A stretch of 64,000 nucleotides of DNA from Sphingomonas citricola (lineage in GTDB: Bacteria > Pseudomonadota > Alphaproteobacteria > Sphingomonadales > Sphingomonadaceae). The position numbers and the translations under genes are program-made. Within the stretch, counting starts at the first letter, position 1. Every line of letters begins with the position of its first letter. The stretch lies in the NCBI RefSeq assembly GCF_019429535.1, contig NZ_JAHXZM010000003.1:540372-604371 (forward strand). Direction: 5' to 3'. Under the pieces are notes generated by a model that ran no database searches, was not told the DNA's origin, and saw only the letters and a program-made list of their open reading frames with translations. Positions 43,948-54,052 of this stretch are shown piece by piece.

Positions 43948-46824
43948 TCAGCCGGGCTGGCGCATGGGTCGCGGCGGTACGCAGATCGCGTGCAGTCGCG
44001 ACACCAGGTCGTCGCGCGTGAACGGTTTGCGGATCACGCGTTCGTCGGGCACGTCGCGGATGGCGTCGAGGTCGGCGTAACCCGTCACGAACAGGATCGG
44101 CAGACCGGGACGCTCCCGCTGCGCGAGCACGCGGAACTGTGCCCCGTTCATCCGCGGCATCGCGAAGTCGGCGACGACCGCGTCGACGTGCCCCAGTTGC
44201 GCGAGCGCGTCTAACGCGCCCTGCCCGTCGGCGGCCTCGACCACGCGGCACCCTGCCTCGCGCAACGTGTCGGCGGTGACGGCGCGCACCGCATCGTCAT
44301 CGTCAAGGACGAGGATCATTCGACCCGAGACGTCGGCCGATGATGCCGCCGGCTTGACCGACGGCGTTGCCTCGTCCGCCGTGCCGCGCGGCAAAAAGAC
44401 GCTGACGGTGGTTCCGCCGCCGATCGCTGAATCGATCCGCACGCCGCCGCCCGACTGTTTGGCGAAACCGAACACCTGTGCGAGCCCGAGCCCCGAACCC
44501 TTGCCGATCTCTTTCGTCGTGAAGAACGGCTCGAACGCGCGCGCCAGCACCTCTTCGCTCATGCCGGTACCGGTGTCCGATACCGACACCGCGACGTAAT
44601 CGCCTGCGGGCGGCTCCTCAGCACGCTCGGGGGCGTGGCGCGACACGTTGGCGGTCGCGATCGTCAACGTGCCCCCATCGGGCATCGCGTCGCGCGCGTT
44701 GATCGCGAGATTGAGGATGATCAGTTCGATCTGCGTCGGGTCGACGAGCGCGGGCCAAAGCCCGTCGGCGAGCGTCATCTCGACCGAAACCGAGCGACCG
44801 AGCGTGCTCTGCATCAGCGCACCCATCCCCGACACGGTCATATTCAGGTCGACTGTCCGCGTCTCCAGATGCTGCCGTCGTGAGAAGGCGAGCAATTGCG
44901 CGGTCAGCGTCGCGCCGCGCTGCGCCGCGGTGCGGACGTGATCGAGCCGCGTGAGCGTCCGCTCGTCGAGCCCCGCCCGCTGCGCGGTTCGCGCGATCAC
45001 GTCGACGTTGCCGAGCACGACGGTCAGCAGATTGTTGAAATCGTGCGCGACACCCGAGGTGAGCTGCCCGATCGCCTCCAGCCGTTGCATCTGGTGCAAC
45101 GTTTCCTCCACCCGCTCGCGCTCACCGATCTGGCGCGTCAGCTCCGCGGTCCGCTCGGCGATGCGGGTCTCGAGTGCCTCGCCGGCGAGATGCGCGTCGG
45201 TCACGTCGATCGCGCAGCCGACGTGACCGAGGAATGTGTCGCCGACCATGTGCGGGCGTACCTCGACATGGATCCAGCGCGGCTCGCCGGTCGCGGTGCG
45301 CACCGGAAAGTCGCGGCCGAGCGACTTGCGCCGTTCGAGGAATGCGGGGCGTGCCTCGTCGAGCGTGTGCACGTCCGCGTCGCTGAGAATCGCGGGCCAG
45401 CCCTCGTCGAGCATCCGCTCGGGGGAGACGCCCAGCATCGTCTCGAACCCGCGGTTGGCGAACACCATGCGGCCATGCTCGTCCGACATCCACACGAGCG
45501 CGGGCAGACTGTCGGACAGCGCGCGGAACCGCCGCTCGCTCTCGCGCAACCGTTCTCCCTCGAGCTTGCGCGGGGTCACGTCGATCAGGCTGCCGAGCGC
45601 GCGGGTGCACTTGCCCGAGCGGTCGAAGAAGGCGCGCCCCTTGGAGGTCAGCCAGCGCAGGTCGCCCGAACCCGCGCGAATGATCCGGTATTCGACGTCG
45701 AAGGGCGCCCGGCGATCGGGATCGGTCATTGCCTCCAGTGCGGCGCGCACCATCGCTACGTCATGGGGGTGAACGCAGGCGTAGAAATCCTCGATCGTCA
45801 CCGCCCGATCGAGCGGCATGCCGAAAATCGTCTTCGCACGAACCGAGCAGGTCAGCAGCCGGTTGGGCACGTCGGCGTCCCATGTACCGATCTCCGCCGC
45901 CTCGGTCGCGAGTTCGAGCGACTCGCGGCTCGCCGCCAGCGCTTCCTCGACGCGGTAGCGCTCGGTCACGTCGATGCCTTCGATGAAGACACCAGTGACG
46001 CTGCCGGCGGCATCCTTGATCGGCTGATACACGTAGTCGAGCAGGCGCTCCTGCGGCAGCTCGCCTTTACCGGCCTCCACCCGCAACGTGCGGTTCTGCC
46101 CGAAGAACGGCGTCCCCGTCGTCACCACTGTGTCGAGCAGATCGAGGAACCCCTGCTCCGCCATTTCGGGCAACGCCTCGCCCAGCGTCTGTCCGACGAC
46201 CTCGCGACCGCCGATCAGCCGGCGGAACGACGCATTGGCGAGTTCGAACTGGTGCCCCGGCTCGCTCAGCACCGCCATGAAGCTCGGCGCGGCATCGAAC
46301 ATCTCCGCGAGGCGGGCACGATCCTCCGCGACTGCGCGCGCGGCGCGAACACGCTGCGTCGTCTCCGACACGATGCACAGCACGCCGCCCGCGCTGCCGT
46401 CACCGCATCGAACCGCCGAGTAGGAGATGTCGAAGAACACCTCCTCGGCGTAGCCGTGCCGCTCGATCTGGAACGGCCGATCGCGCGCCGCGTAGGTTTC
46501 GCCGGTCGTCCGGACGTGATCGAGCAGCGGCCTCAGATCGTCCCATAGCTCGCCCCATGCCTCGCGCGCGGGGCGGCCGAGTGCGGCGGGATGCTTCTGG
46601 CCGATCGTCGGGGCATAGGCATCGTTGTAGAAGGCGACGTAATCCTCGCCCCAGAACAGCACGATTTCGGCTGCCGCCGGCAGCAGCAGCGCGACTGCAT
46701 TGACGAGTTCGACGGGCCAGCCATCGATGGGTCCGACCGGCGACCGGCTCCAGTCAAATCCCTGGATACGCTCGCCCATCTCGGAGCCGGAGAACAGGGC
46801 GATCGGTGGGCGGACCTTGTTCAT
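43948..46824 (-). CDS. Multi-PAS hybrid histidine kinase
   Basis: A 958-residue cytoplasmic sensor. At least four PAS-like units fill the N-terminal 550 residues (WSRSPVGPIDGWP start, EMFDAAPSFMAVLSEPG, EIGTWDADVPNRLLTCSVRAK, SDSLPALVWMSDEHGRMVFAN). The phosphorylated His is about residue 594 in GVAHDFNNLLTVVLG, then come HATPase boxes (NLAINARDAMPDGG, GTGMSEEVLARAFEPFFTTK, GSGLGLAQVFGF). A C-terminal receiver domain carries its Asp near 886 in VVADFAMPRMNG. No membrane segment is present. It is divergent from nadE; the ligand or light input is unknown. Confidence 0.92.
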   Translation of the reverse strand: MNKVRPPIALFSGSEMGERIQGFDWSRSPVGPIDGWPVELVNAVALLLPAAAEIVLFWGEDYVAFYNDAYAPTIGQKHPAALGRPAREAWGELWDDLRPLLDHVRTTGETYAARDRPFQIERHGYAEEVFFDISYSAVRCGDGSAGGVLCIVSETTQRVRAARAVAEDRARLAEMFDAAPSFMAVLSEPGHQFELANASFRRLIGGREVVGQTLGEALPEMAEQGFLDLLDTVVTTGTPFFGQNRTLRVEAGKGELPQERLLDYVYQPIKDAAGSVTGVFIEGIDVTERYRVEEALAASRESLELATEAAEIGTWDADVPNRLLTCSVRAKTIFGMPLDRAVTIEDFYACVHPHDVAMVRAALEAMTDPDRRAPFDVEYRIIRAGSGDLRWLTSKGRAFFDRSGKCTRALGSLIDVTPRKLEGERLRESERRFRALSDSLPALVWMSDEHGRMVFANRGFETMLGVSPERMLDEGWPAILSDADVHTLDEARPAFLERRKSLGRDFPVRTATGEPRWIHVEVRPHMVGDTFLGHVGCAIDVTDAHLAGEALETRIAERTAELTRQIGERERVEETLHQMQRLEAIGQLTSGVAHDFNNLLTVVLGNVDVIARTAQRAGLDERTLTRLDHVRTAAQRGATLTAQLLAFSRRQHLETRTVDLNMTVSGMGALMQSTLGRSVSVEMTLADGLWPALVDPTQIELIILNLAINARDAMPDGGTLTIATANVSRHAPERAEEPPAGDYVAVSVSDTGTGMSEEVLARAFEPFFTTKEIGKGSGLGLAQVFGFAKQSGGGVRIDSAIGGGTTVSVFLPRGTADEATPSVKPAASSADVSGRMILVLDDDDAVRAVTADTLREAGCRVVEAADGQGALDALAQLGHVDAVVADFAMPRMNGAQFRVLAQRERPGLPILFVTGYADLDAIRDVPDERVIRKPFTRDDLVSRLHAICVPPRPMRQPG

Positions 46825-46902
46825 CGTACACCAAGGATGCAACGGAGAGCAGGACGGACGCAAGTTGCCATTTGCCGCCGCAAGCGCCTAACGCATGGTG
46901 TC

Positions 46903-48939
46903 ATGAGCGAACGTTTTCGGTCGATCCACCATCACCGCATGCTGCGTGTCGCGGCCGCCACCCCGCTGGCGAGCGTTGGCGACGCCGCCGCCAACGCCGC
47001 CGCGACGATCGCGCTCGCACGCGAAGCCGACGCGCAGTCGGTCGACCTGATCGTCTATCCCGAGCTGAACCTCACCTCCTACGCGATCGACGACCTTCAC
47101 CTGCAATCGGCGATGCAGACAGCGACACTCAGCGCGATCGAGACGGTCCGCGCGGCCAGCGCGGATTTGCGCCCCGTGCTGTTGGTCGGCGCCGCGATCG
47201 CGCGGAATGGGCGGCTCTACAATTGCGCGGTCGCGATCGCGCGCGGGCGTGTGCTGGGCGTCGTGCCCAAGACCTTCCTGCCCAATTACCGCGAATATTA
47301 CGAGAAGCGCTGGTTTGCGAGCGGCATGGGACTGCGCGACCTGGACGTGGCGATCGGGGGCGAGCGCGTGCCGTTCGGCACCGACCTGATCTTCGCCGCC
47401 GACGACCTGCCGCATTTCGTCTTCCACGCGGAGATTTGCGAGGATTATTGGGCGCCCACGCCGCCCTCGACCGCCGGCGCGCTCGCTGGCGCGCTTATAT
47501 GCTGCAATCTGTCGGCATCGAACGTCGTTGTCGGCAAGTCGCGCGAGCGGATGATGCTGTCGGCGTCGCAGTCGGCGCGCGCGATCTGCGCCTACGTCTA
47601 CTCGGCCGCCGGGCCGGGCGAGAGCACGACCGACCTCGCCTGGGACGGACAGGGCAGCGTGCACGAACTGGGCGAACTGCTCGCGTCGTCAAGCCGCTTC
47701 GCGCACGCGCCCGAACTGCTAGTCGTGGACGTCGATTGCGAACGCCTGATCCAGGAGCGATTGCGCAACGGCACCTTCAACGACGCCGCGAGCGCACAGG
47801 ATCATCCCGAATGCGGCATGCGACGCATCGGCTTCGCGCACCGCCCGGACTATGCCGATGTCGGGCTGCGGCGCGAGATCAGGCGTTTCCCGTTCGTCCC
47901 CAACACACCCGACAAGCTCGACGAGGACTGTTTCGAAGCGTTCAATATTCAAGTCGAGGGCATCGCCAAGCGGGTGCAGGCGGTTGGCGCCGAGCGGCTG
48001 GTGATCGGTGTGTCGGGCGGGCTCGATTCGACCCACGCGTTGATCGTAGCGGCGAAAGCGCTCGACCGGCTCGGCCGCCCGCGCTCCGACATCGTCGCGA
48101 TCACCATGCCGGGCTTCGCGACGAGCGATGGGACGAAGGGCAATGCCTGGGCGCTGATGCGCGCGCTGGGCTGCACCGCGGAGGAGATCGACATCCGCCC
48201 CGCGGCGACGCGGATGCTCGCCGACATGGGGCACCCGTTCGGTCGCGGCGAGCCGGTCTATGACGTGACGTTTGAGAACGTGCAGGCGGGACTACGCACC
48301 GATTACCTGTTCCGCATCGCCAACCAGCGCGGCGGGCTGGTGGTGGGCACCGGCGACTTGTCCGAATTAGCGCTCGGCTGGTGCACCTACGGCGTCGGTG
48401 ACCAGATGAGCCATTACGCGGTCAACGCTGGTGTGCCCAAGACGCTGATCCAGTTCCTGATCCGCTGGACGATCGATACCGACCAATATGATGCCGAGAC
48501 CGACCGCGTGCTCACCGCGATCCTGGGCACCGAAATCTCGCCCGAACTGGTCCCGGGCGAGCAAATGCAGAGCACGGAGTCGAAGATCGGCCCATACGCG
48601 CTCAACGATTTCTTCGCGCATTACGTCATCCGCCACGGGCTCGCGCCATCGAAGATCGCGTTCCTCGCGTGGCACGCGTGGCGCGATGCCGCCGCCGGGC
48701 GCTGGCCGCTCGGATATCCCGAGGAAGCGAAGACCGCCTACGATCTCGCCACGATCACCTCATGGCTCGAGCGGTTCGTGTTCCGCTTCTTCCAGATCAG
48801 CCAGTTCAAGCGTTCGGCAATCCCCAACGGCCCCAAGGTGTCGGCGGGCGGCGCGCTGTCACCGCGTGGCGACTGGCGCGCACCGTCGGACGGAACCGCC
48901 AAGGTCTGGCTCGACGAGCTCGCCGCGAACGGTCCCTGA
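46903..48939 (+). CDS. nadE: Glutamine-dependent NAD+ synthetase
   Basis: Makes NAD+ from deamido-NAD with ammonia from glutamine. The 678-residue protein has an N-terminal nitrilase domain: Glu in VYPELNLTSY, Lys in VPKTFLPNYREYYEKRW, Cys at C179 in AEICEDYW. The C-terminal synthetase domain has its P loop GVSGGLDSTHAL near 370 and GTGDLSELALGWCTYG. All three triad residues are present, so glutamine use is expected. ATG 46903 is the start; no better upstream start is in frame. It has its own unit, divergent from the hybrid kinase. Confidence 0.95.
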   Translation: MSERFRSIHHHRMLRVAAATPLASVGDAAANAAATIALAREADAQSVDLIVYPELNLTSYAIDDLHLQSAMQTATLSAIETVRAASADLRPVLLVGAAIARNGRLYNCAVAIARGRVLGVVPKTFLPNYREYYEKRWFASGMGLRDLDVAIGGERVPFGTDLIFAADDLPHFVFHAEICEDYWAPTPPSTAGALAGALICCNLSASNVVVGKSRERMMLSASQSARAICAYVYSAAGPGESTTDLAWDGQGSVHELGELLASSSRFAHAPELLVVDVDCERLIQERLRNGTFNDAASAQDHPECGMRRIGFAHRPDYADVGLRREIRRFPFVPNTPDKLDEDCFEAFNIQVEGIAKRVQAVGAERLVIGVSGGLDSTHALIVAAKALDRLGRPRSDIVAITMPGFATSDGTKGNAWALMRALGCTAEEIDIRPAATRMLADMGHPFGRGEPVYDVTFENVQAGLRTDYLFRIANQRGGLVVGTGDLSELALGWCTYGVGDQMSHYAVNAGVPKTLIQFLIRWTIDTDQYDAETDRVLTAILGTEISPELVPGEQMQSTESKIGPYALNDFFAHYVIRHGLAPSKIAFLAWHAWRDAAAGRWPLGYPEEAKTAYDLATITSWLERFVFRFFQISQFKRSAIPNGPKVSAGGALSPRGDWRAPSDGTAKVWLDELAANGP

Positions 48940-48980
48940 TACGAGCGATCCCTGAGCGGATCGACCGATGAACCTCCGCC

Positions 48981-48999
48981 CGCGCCACCCGTTGGCGCG
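48981..48999 (+). terminator. Hairpin after nadE, possible weak terminator
   Basis: Perfect 7-bp stem (48981-48987 with 48993-48999) and a CCCGT loop, between the nadE stop and the SDR start at 49020. No T run follows, so it may equally be a leader structure for the SDR gene. Confidence 0.35.
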
Positions 49000-49019
49000 C
49001 TGACAGGTGGAGAATGGCG

Positions 49020-50039
49020 ATGGATAATACGGGAACGACGCGGCGCACGGTGTTGGGCGGCGCGGCCGCGGCGGCGGGCATGGTTCTGGGCGGCGGCGCG
49101 GCCGAGGCGCAGGGCGGTAACGGCCGCGGTCCCGCACCCGCGCAAGGCGCCCCCGCCGCCGGGTTGCAAGACCCGCGCACCAAATACACTGCGACGCCGT
49201 TTCCCGAGCAGCGCCAACCCTGGCCCGGGCTGCAGAGCAAGATGACGCCGCGACCCGATTGTGGCGAAACCTCGTATCGCGGTTCGGGCAAGCTCACCGG
49301 GCGCAAGGCGCTGGTGACGGGCGGAGACAGCGGGATCGGACGCGCCGCGGCGATCGCCTTCGCGCGCGAGGGCGCGGATGTCGCGATCAATTATTATCCG
49401 ACCGAGGAACCCGACGCGCAGGAAGTCGCGCAACTGATCCGCGCCGCCGGACGCAAGGCGGTGCTGCTCCCCGCCGATATCCGCAGCCGCGACAATTGCG
49501 AGAAGATCGTCGCGGGCGCGATCAAGCAGCTGGGCGGGCTCGACATCCTGGTCAACAACGCGGCGTACCAGCAGAGCAAGGAAAGCATTTTAGACATCAG
49601 CGACGAGCAGATGGTCCGTACGTTCGAGACCAATTATTTCGCGATGTTCCGCATCAGCAAGGCCGCGGTACCGTCAATGCCGCCGGGCTCGGTCATCATC
49701 AACACCGGCTCGGTCAACAGCTATGATCCGGGCGAGGAACTGCTCGACTATGCCTCGACCAAGGGCGCGATCCTGATCTTTACGAAGGGGCTGGGCAAGC
49801 AGCTCGCCAAGCGCGGCATCCGCGTCAACATGGTGGCACCCGGACCGTTCTGGACGCCGCTGCAGGTCGCGGGCGGGCAATTGCCCGGCAAGATGGGTGA
49901 ATTCGGGCAGGATACCCCGCTAGGTCGTGCGGGCCAGCCTGCCGAGCTCGCGGCGCATTACGTCCTGCTCGCCTCCGGCGAGTCGAGCTTCACGACGGGT
50001 GCCGCGATCGGCGGCAACGGCGGCAAGGGTAACCCATAA
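49020..50039 (+). CDS. SDR oxidoreductase with a Tat-like signal peptide
   Basis: The N-terminus MDNTGTTRRTVLGGAAAAAGM, with twin arginines, a hydrophobic Ala/Gly stretch and AEAQ, looks like a Tat signal. The rest is a YghA/general-stress type SDR: KALVTGGDSGIGRAAAIAFAREG, LVNNAAYQQ, NTGSVNSYDPGEELLDYASTK (catalytic Ser, Tyr, Lys). The 339-residue protein is longer than a plain SDR by about 90 residues, and the pre-SDR region is Pro/Gln-rich. ATG 49020 is chosen over 49014 because the GGTGGAG site then has 7 bp spacing. NAD(P) use outside the cytoplasm would be unusual. Confidence 0.87.
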   Translation: MDNTGTTRRTVLGGAAAAAGMVLGGGAAEAQGGNGRGPAPAQGAPAAGLQDPRTKYTATPFPEQRQPWPGLQSKMTPRPDCGETSYRGSGKLTGRKALVTGGDSGIGRAAAIAFAREGADVAINYYPTEEPDAQEVAQLIRAAGRKAVLLPADIRSRDNCEKIVAGAIKQLGGLDILVNNAAYQQSKESILDISDEQMVRTFETNYFAMFRISKAAVPSMPPGSVIINTGSVNSYDPGEELLDYASTKGAILIFTKGLGKQLAKRGIRVNMVAPGPFWTPLQVAGGQLPGKMGEFGQDTPLGRAGQPAELAAHYVLLASGESSFTTGAAIGGNGGKGNP

Positions 50040-50043
50040 GCGG

Positions 50044-51060
50044 TCAGCGGCCGAGGATGCGGCGGTAAAGCGCGACATATTCCTCGGCCATCCGCTCGAC
50101 GCTGAACCGCTCGACGACAGTGCGGCAACAGGCGGCGCGATCGATCTCGTCGATGCGGTCGATCGCCGCCACCGCCTCGTCCACCGTGTCGACGAGAAAG
50201 CCGTTGATGCCATGTTCGATCAGTTCGGGCATCGATCCGCGGCGTATCGCGATGACGGGCGTGCCGCATGCCATCGCCTCGATCACCGACAGTCCGAACG
50301 GTTCGTCGAAATTGATGAGGTGAAGCAGCGCGCGTGCCTGTCCCAGCGCCCGCACCCGCGCCTCGCCCCCGACCGCGCCGTGGTAGCGGATCGTGCGTCC
50401 GTCGACGTGCGGCGCGACGTCGCGGTCGAAATATCCCTGATCCTGTACGATCCCGTAGAGGTCGAGCGCGCGCCCGCTCGCACGTCCGGCCGCGATCGCC
50501 TCGGCCGCGCCCTTGTCGGGGTGCATTCGACCGAAGAACAGCAGGTCGTCACTCCCGGTCGCGTCGAACGCGAAGTCATCGACCGGGATACCGTGGTGGA
50601 TCGTCGCGGCGTAGCGGAGGCGCGGGTGGCGGTCGGCGTCGCTGATCGCGACGTAATGCACGCGGTCCTGAAACGGCTCGTACATCGGCAGGATGCGGTC
50701 ACTGCCGAAACCGTGGATCGTCGTGACGACGGGCGTCGTCACCAGCGGCGCGAAAGCGTGCGCGGGGAAGTCGGCCTGGTTGTGGATGATGTCGAATTCG
50801 TCCGCGCGTTCGAACACGTGCGAGAGGTGGCGGTACTCCCACACCTTCGCGTCGACGCTCGGATCCTCGTTGTAGGATGCGGGCACTACCCCGTCGAGCT
50901 TGGCTGCGGTCACGCTGTCGAGCGTCGCGAACAGCGTCACGTCGACGCCAAGCTCGACCAGCGCCTCGGTCAGCAGTGAGGTAACGAGTTCCCACGGGCC
51001 GTAATGGCGCGGCGGGGTACGCCACGCGATCGGCGCCAGCATCGCAACGCGGATGGTCAC
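50044..51060 (-). CDS. Family 4 glycosyltransferase
   Basis: A 338-residue GT-B fold retaining glycosyltransferase. The N-terminal VAMLAPIAWRTPPRHYGPWE holds the acceptor/UDP loop region. VTTIHGFGSD, LLFFGRMHPDKGAAEAIAAG and the E-x7-E motif of NFDEPFGLSVIEAMACGTPVIA match GT4. No membrane segment is visible. It overlaps the alpha-glucosidase start-stop by 4 bp downstream in the same operon. The product sugar is unknown; glucose transfer is plausible from context. Confidence 0.88.
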   Translation of the reverse strand: MTIRVAMLAPIAWRTPPRHYGPWELVTSLLTEALVELGVDVTLFATLDSVTAAKLDGVVPASYNEDPSVDAKVWEYRHLSHVFERADEFDIIHNQADFPAHAFAPLVTTPVVTTIHGFGSDRILPMYEPFQDRVHYVAISDADRHPRLRYAATIHHGIPVDDFAFDATGSDDLLFFGRMHPDKGAAEAIAAGRASGRALDLYGIVQDQGYFDRDVAPHVDGRTIRYHGAVGGEARVRALGQARALLHLINFDEPFGLSVIEAMACGTPVIAIRRGSMPELIEHGINGFLVDTVDEAVAAIDRIDEIDRAACCRTVVERFSVERMAEEYVALYRRILGR

Positions 51061-52667
51061 GCCGGGATCAGCCGCAGGATCAGTCCCTCGTCGGGCGCAA
51101 GCGTGCCGTCGGGCGTGCGCGGCGGAAGCGTCGAATGCATAACCGCGGCGATGGTCGTTCCAGCGGGCAGGATCAAGCGTCGCGGCAAGGCCGACAGGTT
51201 GAGCGCGACGAGCAGCCGATCATCGCCGAATGTCCGCTCGAACGCGAGCACGTCTATGTCAGCCTCGGCAGGCGCGTAGAAACCGCGCGACAGCGCTGGC
51301 GTCGCACGCCTGAGTGCGAGCAAGTCGCGGTAGAGCGACAGCATCGACCGCGGATCACGCGCTTGCGCAGCGACATTGCGCATGCGCCAGTCGTCGTGGA
51401 GCGGCAGCCACGGTTCTGTCCTGCTGAACCCCGCGTGCGCGCCATCGTCCCACGCCATCGGCGTGCGCGACCGGTCGCGCCCGATGTCGAGGTTCGGCTG
51501 GCGGAAATGCTGCGGATCGCGGATGCGGTCGGGCGGGATCGTCACTGGCCCGATGCCAATTTCGTCGCCCTGATAGAGCGTTGGCGTACCGCGCAACGTC
51601 AGCAGCAGCGTCGCAGCGACGCGGGCCTGCGCCTCCCCGACGCGCGCGGCGATCCGCGGCGCGTCGTGGCTGCCGATCACCCAATTGGGCCAGCCGTGCG
51701 TCGGGATCGAGCGTTCGTAGTCATCGATCACCCGCGCCAGCGTCGGCGCATCCCACGCCGTCTCGATCAACGCGAAGTTGAACGGCAGATGCACCTCGGG
51801 CCGTTCGGGCGCACCGTACCAGCGCACGAGGCGATCGTTGGGCAGGAATATCTCCCCCACCAGCACGCGCGCTCCGTAATCGTCGGCCACCGCGCGGAAC
51901 TCAGCCGCGATGTCGTGCGCCTCGGGCTGGTCGGTCGAGTACGCCTGAATGAGCTTGTCGCGTTCGGTGATGCCGGCGTGCCAGGCCGGATTGGGTGGAT
52001 TGTCGGGCAAACCGTCGGCCTTCACGATGTGCCACAAGACGTCGATGCGAAATCCGTCGACGCCGCGGTCGAACCAGAAACGCAGCACGTCGAGCATCGC
52101 AGCGCGCAGGTCCGAATTACGCCAGTTGAGGTCGGGCTGCTCCTTCAGGAAGGCGTGGAGGTAATATTGCCCGGTCCGGTCGTCATATTCCCACGATGAT
52201 CCACCGAAATCGCTGATCCAGTTGTTGGGCGGGCCGCCGCCGGGTGCGGGATCGCGCCAGATGTACCAGTCGCGTTTCGGGTCTTCGCGCGACGATCGGC
52301 TCGCTTGGAACCACGGATGCTGGTCAGAGGAATGGTTGGGCACGAAATCGAGCAGCAGTTTGAGCCCGCGCGCATGGGCAGCAGCGATCAACCGGTCGAA
52401 CGCGGCCAGATCGCCGAACAGCGGCGACACGTCGCAGTAATCGGCAACGTCGTAGCCGAAATCCGCCATCGGCGATGGAAAGATCGGCGATAGCCAGATC
52501 GCATCGACGCCGAGGGCGGCAACGTGATCGAGATGTGCCTCGATCCCCGCCAGATCGCCGACGCCGTCACCGTTCGCATCGGCAAACGAGCGCGGATAGA
52601 TCTGGTAGATCGTGCCGCGCTGCCACCACTGGGCGTCGGCGGCGGCATGGTGGGGGGCAAGCGTCAT
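51057..52667 (-). CDS. GH13 alpha-glucosidase (TreC/oligo-1,6-glucosidase type)
   Basis: A 536-residue alpha-amylase-family enzyme: IYQIYPRSFADANGDGVGDLAGI start, VDAIWLSPIFPSPMADFGYDV, then D209 (nucleophile, in DGFRIDV), E272 (acid/base, in LVGEIF) and D335 (in GSHDAPR). It lacks a signal peptide, so it is cytoplasmic. It probably hydrolyses short alpha-glucosides such as trehalose, isomaltose or sucrose. The start at 52667 is the first consistent with the family. It follows the sensor kinase by 19 bp and overlaps GT4 by 4 bp. Confidence 0.93.
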   Translation of the reverse strand: MTLAPHHAAADAQWWQRGTIYQIYPRSFADANGDGVGDLAGIEAHLDHVAALGVDAIWLSPIFPSPMADFGYDVADYCDVSPLFGDLAAFDRLIAAAHARGLKLLLDFVPNHSSDQHPWFQASRSSREDPKRDWYIWRDPAPGGGPPNNWISDFGGSSWEYDDRTGQYYLHAFLKEQPDLNWRNSDLRAAMLDVLRFWFDRGVDGFRIDVLWHIVKADGLPDNPPNPAWHAGITERDKLIQAYSTDQPEAHDIAAEFRAVADDYGARVLVGEIFLPNDRLVRWYGAPERPEVHLPFNFALIETAWDAPTLARVIDDYERSIPTHGWPNWVIGSHDAPRIAARVGEAQARVAATLLLTLRGTPTLYQGDEIGIGPVTIPPDRIRDPQHFRQPNLDIGRDRSRTPMAWDDGAHAGFSRTEPWLPLHDDWRMRNVAAQARDPRSMLSLYRDLLALRRATPALSRGFYAPAEADIDVLAFERTFGDDRLLVALNLSALPRRLILPAGTTIAAVMHSTLPPRTPDGTLAPDEGLILRLIPA

Positions 52668-52686
52668 GGTCGCCCGCGTAGCACGC

Positions 52687-54048
52687 TCACGCCGTGGTCG
52701 GCAGCGCGATCTCGACCCGCAGCCCGGGCGCCGCGTCAGCCAGATGGATCGTGCCGCCGTGCAGTCGCGCCACCGCGGCGACGAGCGACAGGCCGAGCCC
52801 CGATCCACCCGCGCTGCGCGCCTCGTCGAGTCGGCCGTAGCGGCGCAGCGCCTCTGCCTGCCGATCGGCCGGGATGCCCGTTCCCTCGTCCGCAACGCTG
52901 ACCGTCACCACCCGGGGCGCTGCGGTGAGCGACAGCGTGATCGTGCCCGCGCCGTATTTGAGCGCGTTGTCGACGAGATTGCCGAGCGCCTGTCCGAACA
53001 ATTCGTGGTGCACGGGTACGACCGCCGGGTTCGGTGCATCAACGACGATCGCTCTGTCGTGATCCTCCGCGAGCGGGCCGTAGATTTCGGCGATCTGCGC
53101 GAGCTCGTCGGCGAGGTCGGTCGGCGTGAAGGCGTCGCGGCCGATCCCCGCCTCGGCGCGGGTGATGCGTAGCGCGGTCTCGACCATCGCGAGCAATCGT
53201 TCGCCCTCCGCCACCGCGCGGTCAACCGCTTCCTGCGCGGCGGGTTCGCGTACCTCGATCGCGGCACGCTCGAGCGCCGAGCGCAAACGGGTGAGCGGCG
53301 ATTTCAGGTCATGCGCCAGTGCGTCGGTCGCGAGCGTCAATTCACCCAGCAGCGCCTCGACCCGATTGAGCGTCGCGTTGACCTCGCCCGCCAGCTCGTC
53401 GAAGGCGTCGCCTGAGCGATGCTGCTCGACGCGGCGAACGAAATCACCGTCGCGCACCGCGCGCAAGGTCGCGACGGTGCGCCCGAGCCGGCCGGCGATC
53501 ATGCGCGCGGTCAGCGCCGCCGCCAGCACCGCGAACAGCGCGGCGAGCGCGAGCGCGACCAAGGTCGCGGCCTCGAGCTGATGCAGCAGCCGCCGATCCT
53601 CCTCGACGATCACCCCGGTCAGCAATCGCTCGCCACCCGCGAGGCGCGACACGCGGACGCGCATGGCTTCTGGCTGGGCGTGGCCGCGACGGACCTGCCG
53701 CACCTCGGCCGAGCGCGTCTCGTCAGTCAGCCCGGCAGGCCAGTTGTCGAGGTTGCCCGCGAGCGTCCGTCCGCGACGGTCGATCAGCAGCATCACCGTG
53801 TTGGGCGTGATGCGACGGCTGGAGCGCAGCGCCACCGTGTCGATCAGCGTTCGTTGCCCACCACGCGCGTAGCTGGCAACGAGATCGTCGCGCAGCACGT
53901 CAGCGGTCGCGGCGGCATCCGCCGCGCTCTGCTGGCGCACGATCGCACCGACGCCGAGCAGCAGGACGGTCGCCGCCGCCAGTTGCAGCACGAACACCAA
54001 TGCGGCGATGCGCAGCGTGGTGGAGCGCGCGTTCACGCCGCGGCGCAC
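52687..54048 (-). CDS. Sensor histidine kinase of a two-component pair
   Basis: A 453-residue membrane kinase. TM1 (about 10-35, LRIAALVFVLQLAAATVLLLG) and TM2 (about 140-170, LVALALAALFAVLAAALTAR) flank a small periplasmic sensor, then HAMP, a dimerisation domain with phospho-acceptor H246 (LAHDLKSPLTRLRSALE), and a HATPase (GNLVDNALKYG, DEGTGIP, GSGLGLSLVAAVARLHGG). The response regulator ends 4 bp before it. The signal is unknown. Confidence 0.94.
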   Translation of the reverse strand: MRRGVNARSTTLRIAALVFVLQLAAATVLLLGVGAIVRQQSAADAAATADVLRDDLVASYARGGQRTLIDTVALRSSRRITPNTVMLLIDRRGRTLAGNLDNWPAGLTDETRSAEVRQVRRGHAQPEAMRVRVSRLAGGERLLTGVIVEEDRRLLHQLEAATLVALALAALFAVLAAALTARMIAGRLGRTVATLRAVRDGDFVRRVEQHRSGDAFDELAGEVNATLNRVEALLGELTLATDALAHDLKSPLTRLRSALERAAIEVREPAAQEAVDRAVAEGERLLAMVETALRITRAEAGIGRDAFTPTDLADELAQIAEIYGPLAEDHDRAIVVDAPNPAVVPVHHELFGQALGNLVDNALKYGAGTITLSLTAAPRVVTVSVADEGTGIPADRQAEALRRYGRLDEARSAGGSGLGLSLVAAVARLHGGTIHLADAAPGLRVEIALPTTA

Positions 54049-54052
54049 CCCA

